In this document: piece by piece, positions 36,206 through 43,762 of the stretch
How positions within the stretch are numbered: the first letter of the stretch is position 1
Layout of the letters: each line of letters opens with the position of its first letter
NCBI GenBank assembly: GCA_013215145.1
Contig: JABSRP010000004.1
Coordinates: 49,867-113,866, forward strand
Direction: 5' to 3'
Origin: Pseudobacteriovorax sp.
GTDB taxonomy: Bacteria; Bdellovibrionota_B; Oligoflexia; Oligoflexales; Oligoflexaceae
Length of the DNA: 64,000 bases
The notes under the pieces: model-generated
Seen by the model: only the letters and a program-made list of their open reading frames with translations
Told to the model about the DNA's origin: nothing
Database searches by the model: none
Made by a program: the position numbers and the translations under genes

Positions 36206-37537
36206 TTACCTCAAAGATCTGTTTATAATAAATTCGACTGTCTTGGACTTTCCACCAAAGCTACGACGCGCCTTAACAGTGACTCGCACTTCTGTATTGC
36301 GCTTCAACTTTTTGGTATCTAGATCCAGCTGCCCCAGCTCCAATACAAAACGTCGTCCTCGCTCAGAAGAAATCAAATTCTGAGGTACGACACCGTCAAA
36401 TACCTTTTTCAAACGGCCGCGTCGAAATCGGTCTTCTGCTTCGATTTTGATATCCCAAACGGTATTCACAATCTCGGAGACACCAGAGCTGTCGATAACA
36501 ATTAGTTCGAGGTCTTTTTCGGTTTTAAGGAGTCCACCTGACTTTAGATCGTCCACGTCGCTTTCTAGTACAGCATTGCTTACGAAAAAGTTTGTTGTCG
36601 TCCCAGAAACTTCCTTTGTTCCCTCAACCCAGATTTCATCAGAAAATCCAATGTCCATGGAACCACTATCGCTGATACTGATAGTCGCTGAGGAGCTTGG
36701 GAAACGGCTAGCCGGGAAAAACCCATCCCAAAAAACGTTCATAGTACCAGTTACGGTGCGTTGGTATTCTCGGTAGGAATTAGCAACAATGGAACCTGGC
36801 GCAAGTCTGGCTGAAGATCCAGAGCGGCTGCTCCAAACATGCTTTGATAGAGCATATGGGGTACCATCAATACGGCTAACACCGGCTGAGGCAAAGGGTC
36901 GGTCGCTAGGCAGAACACTAGAGCGTTTCACAAAATCAACACGTCCTGGCAGACCTTCGCGGCCATCGATTCCGTAGCGACCGTTGCCACCATCGCGACC
37001 ATCACGACAGGTATAGGTCCTAGTCCGGCAATCGTCAGGGCCATTGCAAGTTTGGATATTCCAGCTGTAAACCTCGCAGTAGCAAGCGCTGCCGCCGTAA
37101 CCAGGAGCACCTGGATAACCACCGTATCCACCAGCAGAGTCAATAAGCGTGGCCCTTAGCGCCGCATCAGAGGTGTAGTATACTGTAGCTGTACCACCGT
37201 TACCGCCGTTGCCGCCATTACCGCCATTACCGCCGTTACCTCCACTTGCAGCACGGAGGTTATAAGACACCTGACTAGGCCGAGCACGGCAATAGGCATC
37301 TCTACCGTTGTAGCCAAAGCCACCGTCTCCACCATCTGTACCTTGAAGGATGTGCTCTGAATAAGAGGTTTTTGCGAATATAGTTTTTGATGGGCCCTGT
37401 GCTCCCTTAGCCCCTGTGACACCAGTAGCACCTGATCGGCCGTTTGTACCGAAGGTTCTCTGACTAAGTGCCATGTCACCCCATGTCAACATTGACAAAC
37501 AATACGCTGCTGTTAGCATCTTAAGCTGATTAAACAT
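36206..37537 (-). CDS. Collagen-like Gly-rich secreted protein
   Basis: A 443-residue protein from ATG 37537, with AAGGAGAATC directly upstream; an in-frame ATG at 37552 is less likely. After the signal (ending MALSQR) come Gly-Xaa-Yaa-like runs (GTNGRSGATGVTGAKGAQGP), GGDGGFGYNGRDAY, a perfect GGN tandem run, GGYGGYPGAPGYGG, and DGRDGGNGRYGIDGREGLPG. Collagen-like stretches in bacteria form surface fibres. The last 200 residues form a beta-rich domain of unknown type. It is the first gene of the operon with two DUF4360-like proteins, which suggests joint assembly at the cell surface. Confidence 0.7.
   Translation of the reverse strand: MFNQLKMLTAAYCLSMLTWGDMALSQRTFGTNGRSGATGVTGAKGAQGPSKTIFAKTSYSEHILQGTDGGDGGFGYNGRDAYCRARPSQVSYNLRAASGGNGGNGGNGGNGGNGGTATVYYTSDAALRATLIDSAGGYGGYPGAPGYGGSACYCEVYSWNIQTCNGPDDCRTRTYTCRDGRDGGNGRYGIDGREGLPGRVDFVKRSSVLPSDRPFASAGVSRIDGTPYALSKHVWSSRSGSSARLAPGSIVANSYREYQRTVTGTMNVFWDGFFPASRFPSSSATISISDSGSMDIGFSDEIWVEGTKEVSGTTTNFFVSNAVLESDVDDLKSGGLLKTEKDLELIVIDSSGVSEIVNTVWDIKIEAEDRFRRGRLKKVFDGVVPQNLISSERGRRFVLELGQLDLDTKKLKRNTEVRVTVKARRSFGGKSKTVEFIINRSLR
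37193..37243 (-). repeat. GGN tandem repeat in the collagen-like gene
   Basis: Five near-identical 9-base units coding for Gly-Gly-Asn plus a final Gly-Gly on the minus strand. The synonymous differences between units argue against very recent slippage, but the tract could still vary in length between strains. Confidence 0.8.
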
Positions 37538-37842
37538 GATTCTCCTTTTCAACGATGTCGTAGTTCTCGATTCAATTCACGTGAATGTACTGATGGCTAA
37601 AGCAAGGTTTATTCCGATCTTTACAAAGGCATAGCGTTTCCCAACCACGGTGATGACTCTTAAGGTAATGCACTAATTTTTTTATAAGAAAATCATGAGA
37701 AGCAAAGGAGGCGGCGATCCTTGTGACACATTATCAGATCTCTTCCACGCCAACAAAGATAGGAAGATTCACTAAGATGATATGATCGCTAGAGCAAAGC
37801 TATTAATCTCTAAAATAAATATACTAACTCAGTCTCTAAGTG

Positions 37843-39732
37843 TTAACTTACCTTTCGTGCCTGCGAGTCGTCATGGTGAGCAAGAGAGGCTGGAACAACA
37901 ATCTCAAACGCAAATGCGACATACTCAGCAGAATGATCAAGACCCGTTAAATCTATTTGAATGGAACCACCGAGTTTTTCCACATTTGCCTGGACGGCAT
38001 CAAGACCAACCCCACGGCCTGAGATATCAGAAACCTTGTCTGCGGTACTAAAGGAAGCACTGAATACTTGTTTGGCAATATCTACAGGCGCCACGTCGTT
38101 ACCGAGTCCCGCTTTGGTCCGAATCTTCCAGAGATTAAGCCCGCGTCCATCATCCCAAATGCGCATCACGATATTATCGTTATCGACAGAACTCTTCAGA
38201 AAAATCCTACCCTGCACTTCTTTTCCTGCCGCCAAGCGGTCTTCAACAGTTTCTATGCCATGGTCAAGGGAGTTGCGTACCATATGAATAAAGGCCCCAT
38301 CAAGTACATGCCAGACATCGTCTGTGAAAGAGACTTCGTCACCTTCGGCTAAAAACAGCAGTGGCTTTTTATTTAATTCCTTAGCCGTATCCGAAAGCGA
38401 CGCCACCATCTGCTCAACGCGGTATTTAATCTGATGCTGCCTCTTGTTGGACAAGATCTCTTCTAACTTGCTGTAAAAGTCATCGACAATATCAGCATCG
38501 TTAAGATATAGGGAAATCACGCTGCGGATCTCGGATAGCATCTCTGGTTTGATCTGTGAGACTTCTTCTTTTCCTCTGCCGAGTTTGTTCTGGTTGACGT
38601 CTTCGTAGGTATCGATTAGCTCCATCACCTCTTGGATTTCTGCTGCCATCTTTTCGCGGTTCTCACTGGTCCAGCTCTTTCCGCTTTTCAACTGCAGAAA
38701 ATGCTCTTCAATCTCGTGGACTAGGTTGCTCGATGTCTTGAGTTTGTAGGTCCGTAGCAAACCTTTTAGTGTGTGCAGGTTACGAAACAGTTCCACCGTC
38801 TGGTCAAAAGATATCCTTGGATTGTGACAGAAGTCCAAACACTCTTGGATAATGTTACGAGATTGATCAAAAATTAGAAGGATGCGATGGTTTTCATTCG
38901 CCAGAAGCTCTTGGATGATGGCAAGTTCAAATTCCTTTTGGGCCGATTGTGCCTGTAGTTCTTTCAGTTTAGTTACGTCCCGAACAGTCACCATAATCTT
39001 TTCGATACAGTCATCTTTCTCAATAGGACACCAATCAATCTCCAGATGTTTTTGATTATCGCCAAAAAAGATATCCATCTCTCCGGGTAAGTGAGATTTA
39101 TTCGCACTAAAATTGAGCCAATTTTCCCCCACAGAACTTAGAACGATCGATTTGACACAAGATATCTGTTCGCTCGTCAAATTAGATTTGGAGAACATAA
39201 ATTCGGCAAAGGGTTGATCACCGATGTCCTTCGTTTCGAAAATATCTTCCAGGTGCTTACTGTACTCAGGATGAATGGTATGGTCGATGGTAATTGTGAA
39301 GATTCCCTGCTCAATATTGGTCAGCATTGACTTGATGTCTTTTGTTTTTTCCTCGATCAGTTCCTGCAGATTTTCGGTAAAGGTTTTGACCCTTTGCCTC
39401 ATTTCATCAAAGCGTTCCGCCAGCAGACCCACCTCATCGTCGCTGCTTTTATTGATTCCCACATCGTAATCACCTTCGGCAATAATGCCGGCACTAGCTG
39501 TCAGTTCAACCACAGGGCGTGAGATCTTTTTTGCGATCCACATCGACACTGTTATCGCCAGAAGAAAAATCACAACCGCTGACATGCCGATAATCATTAA
39601 ACTCTTTTGTAGCGACTGCTCCCCTTCACCCTTGATAAAGCCAAGGCTTTTCTTTGTATCGTCTCTCTGCCGCGCTAAAGCCTCTTTTACGCGAGTCTCC
39701 TCTACCGCTAAGGCTTCTTGCATCTTCGCCAA
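37843..39732 (-). CDS. 3' part of a frameshifted CheA-like sensor kinase
   Basis: This frame is open from about 39900 and encodes the second membrane span (SLMIIGMSAVVIFLLAITVS), HAMP (RPVVELTASAGIIAEGDYDV), a PAS-like linker (MLTNIEQGIFTITIDHTIHP), HPt (FRNLHTLKGLLRTYK) and a CheA-type ATPase (HMVRNSLDHGIET, WDDGRGLN, DISGRGVGLDAV). It closely parallels the intact kinase at 31753-34467. The start given at 39732 is only the first plausible start codon after the break; the protein continues upstream in the other frame. Together with 39882-40430 and one restored base it gives about 862 residues. Confidence 0.8.
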   Translation of the reverse strand: MAKMQEALAVEETRVKEALARQRDDTKKSLGFIKGEGEQSLQKSLMIIGMSAVVIFLLAITVSMWIAKKISRPVVELTASAGIIAEGDYDVGINKSSDDEVGLLAERFDEMRQRVKTFTENLQELIEEKTKDIKSMLTNIEQGIFTITIDHTIHPEYSKHLEDIFETKDIGDQPFAEFMFSKSNLTSEQISCVKSIVLSSVGENWLNFSANKSHLPGEMDIFFGDNQKHLEIDWCPIEKDDCIEKIMVTVRDVTKLKELQAQSAQKEFELAIIQELLANENHRILLIFDQSRNIIQECLDFCHNPRISFDQTVELFRNLHTLKGLLRTYKLKTSSNLVHEIEEHFLQLKSGKSWTSENREKMAAEIQEVMELIDTYEDVNQNKLGRGKEEVSQIKPEMLSEIRSVISLYLNDADIVDDFYSKLEEILSNKRQHQIKYRVEQMVASLSDTAKELNKKPLLFLAEGDEVSFTDDVWHVLDGAFIHMVRNSLDHGIETVEDRLAAGKEVQGRIFLKSSVDNDNIVMRIWDDGRGLNLWKIRTKAGLGNDVAPVDIAKQVFSASFSTADKVSDISGRGVGLDAVQANVEKLGGSIQIDLTGLDHSAEYVAFAFEIVVPASLAHHDDSQARKVS

Positions 39733-39881
39733 AGATAAGGTGTAGCGAAGGTAACCAATAGTCTCTCCCTCTTCACGAAACTCGTCTATCTCCTCTAAAT
39801 CGCCTTCAATGATGGGGATGACAGCATCGTAAACCTGCTCCTTTACGAGGCTACCATCGGCGTCTGAGGTTTCGATCTCAG

Positions 39882-40430
39882 TTAACTCAAAGTCGAGATT
39901 ATTTTTTCAATGATGCGACCCACAGCCTCATCCAAGACCACAAGATCAGGTTGGCCTTCTTGGACGACAACCCACGATTTTCGATCCGTATCGTATTTAG
40001 CCGTATATCCTATCCCATCCGGATATCTGCGGGACACATACTGCCAAGACTTGATACTGTCTTCTTCTACCGTGAAGAAGCTCGCCAGGACGATATCCTT
40101 GTCTAACCCTAGCTTCTTGGACAAAAGCTCCTTGATATCACCGACTGCGTTGTCCACAAAAGCCGTTCGGACCACAAAAGAATCTTGAGACAACAGCGTC
40201 GTGACTTTTGTCTCGAGGTTTTCGGTAAATATTTTGCGTAGATTTTCCCGATTTTTACCCGACCAAACCTTAAGATTTTCAACCGTCTGATTTGATTGCT
40301 GGGTACTAGTGCTCAAAACAGAGTCCAGCATTTGCGTCAAGTTCAAGACCACCAATACCGATAAAACAGAAAATGCAACGAACAGCATCGATAGTGTTGA
40401 GAATGTGATCTTCGACTGAATGCTTTTCAA
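39882..40430 (-). CDS. 5' part of a frameshifted CheA-like sensor kinase
   Basis: Starts at TTG 40430 behind AAGGGG. It encodes the first membrane span (about residues 9-32, FSTLSMLFVAFSVLSVLVVL) and the beginning of the periplasmic sensor domain (KLGLDKDIVLASFFTVEED, SRRYPDGIGYTAKYDTDRKS). The frame ends at a TAA just after a run of six A (39901-39908 region, GAAAAAAT on the minus strand). Adding one A joins it to the downstream frame, which continues with sensible sensor residues (NLDFELTEIETSDADGSL). It is the last gene of the operon that starts at 43510. Confidence 0.75.
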   Translation of the reverse strand: MKSIQSKITFSTLSMLFVAFSVLSVLVVLNLTQMLDSVLSTSTQQSNQTVENLKVWSGKNRENLRKIFTENLETKVTTLLSQDSFVVRTAFVDNAVGDIKELLSKKLGLDKDIVLASFFTVEEDSIKSWQYVSRRYPDGIGYTAKYDTDRKSWVVVQEGQPDLVVLDEAVGRIIEKIISTLS

Positions 40431-40447
40431 GAGAGACCCCTTTTGAA

Positions 40448-40909
40448 TTATTTGACTGTAAATGCTTTGCCAAGGGTCGTTTTTAACAACTCTTTTGTAA
40501 AATATTTGTTAGAATTTTGATGATGCCAGCAACGAAGTTTGTTGGCACCTCCCTTTGCCTCGGCAACAAAGGAGGTGAAGAATTTACTTTTTGACGAGGA
40601 ATCCGATTGAATCGATTTAATCGTATAGTTTAATGAGGAAAACTTGCCAAAGCCTGTTTTCGATGACATATAACAGACCGGATCAACGCTGATCATCCCT
40701 CCTAGTTTACCATTTTGGAAGAAATACAATTCTTTTCCTTTTTGGGTCGTGAAATCAGTCCCCTTACTCAAGGCAATGGCACTTCCCTTTTTAAGAACAG
40801 TCTCTTTTTTTCCGCTGGAACTTGTGATGGTATCGGGTACTGAGGCACAACCTGTGATCATCCCCACAACGAAAAAAACGGTCAGTTTTGCCATATAATT
40901 TCTCAACAT
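40448..40909 (-). CDS. Small lipoprotein of the sensor operon
   Basis: A 153-residue protein with a lipobox TGC near residue 21 (MAKLTVFFVVGMITGC). The GGAG site is closer than usual to ATG 40909; the in-frame TTG just after it or the ATG at 40894 are alternatives. The mature part is Lys/Ser-rich and mostly beta (LYFFQNGKLGGMISVDPVCYM, FTSFVAEAKGGANKLRCWHH). No family is recognised. It lies seven bases from the upstream binding-protein gene and 18 from the kinase, so it is likely part of the same periplasmic sensing assembly. Confidence 0.6.
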   Translation of the reverse strand: MLRNYMAKLTVFFVVGMITGCASVPDTITSSSGKKETVLKKGSAIALSKGTDFTTQKGKELYFFQNGKLGGMISVDPVCYMSSKTGFGKFSSLNYTIKSIQSDSSSKSKFFTSFVAEAKGGANKLRCWHHQNSNKYFTKELLKTTLGKAFTVK

Positions 40910-40915
40910 CGTCTC

Positions 40916-41902
40916 CTACGGGCTTTTGATGAGTTTGTCTTTAGCATCTGGTTTCAACTCAATATTCATATTTTTAAGCATCGGTTCGTTCACGGCCTGC
41001 TGAACGGATAGGATGTACTCTACACCTAACTCCTCTGGTGTAGATTCTCCGTCAAGCAGAGAAAACACCATCTGGCTAATCTGCGCCCCTAACTCAACAT
41101 GATCAGGAAAGGAGGCGTAGCTACAGAAATTGAATTCCGGCGACACAAACTTTTTAATCCCACAGAGCATGGGGATTTTGAGAGACCGCGCTTTAGAAAC
41201 CCACACTGAAGAAAAAGTCTTTTGATTCATCAATTTACTATCAGTAATAACAAGTATCGCATCCAATCGAATCCCTTGATAGCTGGGCTTGAGATAGCTC
41301 GAGAGAAACGATTTGAGCTTGCCAGCCGGTTGATCTGAGGCATCGATCGCGATCAATCGAATCCCTTCCCTATCGAGCTGCCTTTTAGCTTCTTCCACCA
41401 TCAATGCAAACTGATCGTGTCTGTAGATAACCAAAACATTTTCTAGCTTGCGATTTTTCACGAGGCTTCGAAAGTTCGTCAAAATCGTATAGGCGGGGAC
41501 CTCAAAGGCGACACCAGAAATATTTTTATCGTTTTTTAACTCGGTTTTAAGATTAAGGCCCATGGCAGCGACACTTTTAATGCCATTTAACACAGGGTCC
41601 TTTTCCTTGGCCAGTTGCTTTCCAAACTCCATGGCGCGATTATCCATCAGCACCAGAACTTCGGGGTTTTTCGACTTCACAAACTTCAGAAAATCTGAGT
41701 ATTTCGCATCTTTGGACAATTTAAAACGAAGAACCTTGATATCTTCGTCTTCAAGGATTGAAGAAACAGATTTCTCCACGACCTGAAATTCCGGTCCACT
41801 TTCCATGACGATCCCAACCTGCGCCATAAGATGTCGATGGAACCCAAGAACTGACAATAGGCAAAACAAAGTAACAAAAAATCCTGATCGCATATCGGTC
41901 AC
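40916..41902 (-). CDS. Periplasmic substrate-binding protein (ABC_sub_bind type)
   Basis: A 328-residue protein starting at GTG 41902, the base after the upstream stop, or at ATG 41893. The signal ends near HLMAQVGIV. The two-lobed binding-protein pattern is visible: VLVLMDNRAMEFGKQL, VPAYTILTNFRSLVKN, NVLVIYRHDQF and ILVITDSKLMNQKTF, with LKIPMLCGIKKFV at the hinge region. That resembles the ABC_sub_bind (BmpA-like) family. No transporter genes are in the operon. With its kinase partner it looks like a ligand receptor feeding a sensor. The ligand is unknown. Confidence 0.7.
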   Translation of the reverse strand: MTDMRSGFFVTLFCLLSVLGFHRHLMAQVGIVMESGPEFQVVEKSVSSILEDEDIKVLRFKLSKDAKYSDFLKFVKSKNPEVLVLMDNRAMEFGKQLAKEKDPVLNGIKSVAAMGLNLKTELKNDKNISGVAFEVPAYTILTNFRSLVKNRKLENVLVIYRHDQFALMVEEAKRQLDREGIRLIAIDASDQPAGKLKSFLSSYLKPSYQGIRLDAILVITDSKLMNQKTFSSVWVSKARSLKIPMLCGIKKFVSPEFNFCSYASFPDHVELGAQISQMVFSLLDGESTPEELGVEYILSVQQAVNEPMLKNMNIELKPDAKDKLIKSP

Positions 41903-42619
41903 CTAGTCCTTTATTGATTTAATATTGTCATAGCCTAAGGATTCCAGTGTCTCTTTTTTCAAGGAAACAGAGACAGGACCAGTCTTACCTTTTAGCACTG
42001 CTAGTTTTGGATTACCGATGGGCTGTGATTCCGTTACGGTATTGACCTTGGCTCTAAATTTATCTTTAAGTGCGTCGTAGATATGAGGCTCCACCAAGAT
42101 ATATTCGGCATTTTCCAAAGCAAGGAGGGGAAATAGATCTTCGACCTTAGTGACCCGCTTTACCTTTTTGAATTTCTCAGAAACGGATTCTCCGACATAT
42201 TTTTTTGTCTCTTTCCGACCCAGTATCTGAACCATGCCTATAGTTCCCTTGGCTGTTTCGGCCTTACCCCACTTATCTTGTATCGAAAACACTTTATACT
42301 TGAATGTCAGATTGGATTTATGAGCCAATTGAGCGAAGGCCTTGTAGTCAGAATGAGTCGCCACGAACTTCGCGGGCCCTAGGACATAAAGAGGCTTTGT
42401 GTTCTTGATGGCCGAGTTAAAATCTCGGAATTTCTTATATACAGAAATATCCATACCCTTAAAAAGGGGTTCGGTGCTTAAGTGCTTTTCGATTTCGGAA
42501 ACCGGAGTCACACTTGGCAGGAAAACGGCCACAGAGTCTTTACCTTGCGCCGTGCTCGCCAGCATCGTTAATAAAAAACAGTAAACAAACTTCGATACGT
42601 GTCTACAATAAGGCTTCAT
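41903..42619 (-). CDS. Type-2 periplasmic-binding-like protein
   Basis: A 238-residue protein with signal ending STAQG. AGGA lies five bases before the ATG. Its fold pattern is like the PhnD/phosphonate class of periplasmic proteins: KDSVAVFLPSVTPVSEIEKHL, YVLGPAKFVATHSDYKAF and YILVEPHIYDALKDKF. It is shorter than usual, so the second lobe may be reduced. It directly abuts the next binding-protein gene. Two different binding-type proteins in one operon without a permease support a sensory role. Specific ligand unknown. Confidence 0.6.
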   Translation of the reverse strand: MKPYCRHVSKFVYCFLLTMLASTAQGKDSVAVFLPSVTPVSEIEKHLSTEPLFKGMDISVYKKFRDFNSAIKNTKPLYVLGPAKFVATHSDYKAFAQLAHKSNLTFKYKVFSIQDKWGKAETAKGTIGMVQILGRKETKKYVGESVSEKFKKVKRVTKVEDLFPLLALENAEYILVEPHIYDALKDKFRAKVNTVTESQPIGNPKLAVLKGKTGPVSVSLKKETLESLGYDNIKSIKD

Positions 42620-42670
42620 AACTATCCTAAGTACTATACCCCACTCCTCCTGGAAACGACTCGGCAGGTG

Positions 42671-43510
42671 TCAAGTTAGGGCATTGTAGTTGCGTAGAAT
42701 TAAAGTATCGCACTCTATCCTTAAAAAGTCGATTCGTAGTGCAGAGAAACTTCTCTTCCCTTGTAGTCCATCAAACTGAAAGGCACTATCGGCATTCTCT
42801 TCGGTCAACTCTGGAACCACCGGATCATCACCTTCTTTTGCCTGTAGATAATTGTTCCGCAAGGTCCTCACACCGTGACTATCATAAGCTAATACCGAAT
42901 ATTGCAGGTTCCCCGACTGTCCGCCGTGAATGAATCCTATGTCTTGGTGCCCGTAACTTGGCCGTCCATTGATGTCTTTTAGCCGACCCATACGGGCTGA
43001 GAACTTGTTAAAGGTCTCTGTCAGGTTTTTCTTTGGGATAATATTGATCACTGCGAGTTCCGCTGTGCCACCATAGACAGCCGAACCAGGACCTCGAATC
43101 ACTTCGATCCGATCCACTAAGTGGACTGGGATGTCATTGCCAATAAAATAGCTACCGAAATTGAGGTCATTGAGCTGCATGCCATCAAGTAGAAATAGCA
43201 CTCGTCCTTCGAAGCCATAAATCCCACGCACATGATAGGCCGTTTGGTCGACATCCTTCGAGATATTAAACCCGGGAATCATATTGAGGACATCCACAAG
43301 ATCGCGAGCACCATTTTTTTTGATATCGTCGCTGGTGACGACAGATACGATACTCGGGGTTTCGCGTCGGGACTCGGAGGTCAGGGAAAGCGATACCGAA
43401 AGATCAAAAATGCTGGCCAGCGAGAGCTTTTCATTGGTTTCCCCATCCTCAGCAAAACTCGAAGACGAGAAAACCATACCCGTTGCCAACAGCCATGCGC
43501 CGTGTTTCAT
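42671..43510 (-). CDS. TonB-dependent receptor reduced to its plug domain
   Basis: A 279-residue protein from ATG 43510, with a signal ending SSSFA. It has a complete plug: SIVSVVTSDDIKKNGARDLVD, VLNMIPGFNISKDV, DQTAYHVRGI, VLFLLDGMQLND and DRIEVIRGPGSAVYGG. It stops after about 250 mature residues. A full receptor would add a 22-strand barrel of some 500 residues; none is present in any frame before the next gene. It is either a remnant of a deletion or a plug-only protein kept for signalling. It is the first gene of the five-gene sensor operon. Confidence 0.75.
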   Translation of the reverse strand: MKHGAWLLATGMVFSSSSFAEDGETNEKLSLASIFDLSVSLSLTSESRRETPSIVSVVTSDDIKKNGARDLVDVLNMIPGFNISKDVDQTAYHVRGIYGFEGRVLFLLDGMQLNDLNFGSYFIGNDIPVHLVDRIEVIRGPGSAVYGGTAELAVINIIPKKNLTETFNKFSARMGRLKDINGRPSYGHQDIGFIHGGQSGNLQYSVLAYDSHGVRTLRNNYLQAKEGDDPVVPELTEENADSAFQFDGLQGKRSFSALRIDFLRIECDTLILRNYNALT

Positions 43511-43527
43511 ACTCCACCGCAATAATT

Positions 43528-43539
43528 AAACGATCGTTT
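43528..43539. promoter_or_regulatory. Perfect palindrome upstream of the sensor operon
   Basis: AAACGATCGTTT is a perfect 12-bp palindrome 18 bases before the plug gene start. It is similar to the half-sites near the tolC-like gene, so a TetR-family regulator, possibly the one encoded at 48440, may bind here. Confidence 0.5.
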
Positions 43540-43669
43540 TAACTATAGGGTACTTCATGGCGTCCCAAAGATTCAACCCTACCTAGATGTAGTAACTAAT
43601 GTTACCAGGAGGTGAAACTTTTCTTGGCGCCACAAATAATATTCAATATTTTAGGTTGGTTATAAAAAT

Positions 43670-43681
43670 TCAAACGTTTGA
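43670..43681. promoter_or_regulatory. Palindrome upstream of the efflux operon
   Basis: TCAAACGTTTGA is a perfect 12-bp palindrome about 80 bases before the tolC-like start. It shares AAACG/CGTTT half-sites with the other candidate operators, at a different spacing. Confidence 0.45.
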
Positions 43682-43725
43682 TTTAAAGTTTCCTTGCCAA
43701 TCATCCGAAAACGATCATATGATAA

Positions 43726-43737
43726 AAACGAACGTTT
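43726..43737. promoter_or_regulatory. Near-palindrome close to the efflux operon start
   Basis: AAACGAACGTTT has half-sites AACG and CGTT with a two-base spacer, as in the perfect palindrome at 43528. It lies 25 bases before the tolC-like ATG, a good place for an operator of the TetR-family gene in the same operon. Confidence 0.45.
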
Positions 43738-43762
43738 GATTACTGACATTAGGATCACCACT

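Noticed and set aside
37193..37243. Short regular repeats considered as a CRISPR or minisatellite
   Set aside because: They encode in-frame Gly-Gly-Asn in a collagen-like gene and have no spacers.
39895..39912. Programmed -1 frameshift in the kinase gene
   Set aside because: The site reads A-AAA-ATA in the zero frame, which does not allow good re-pairing in the A site; mutation or sequencing error is simpler.
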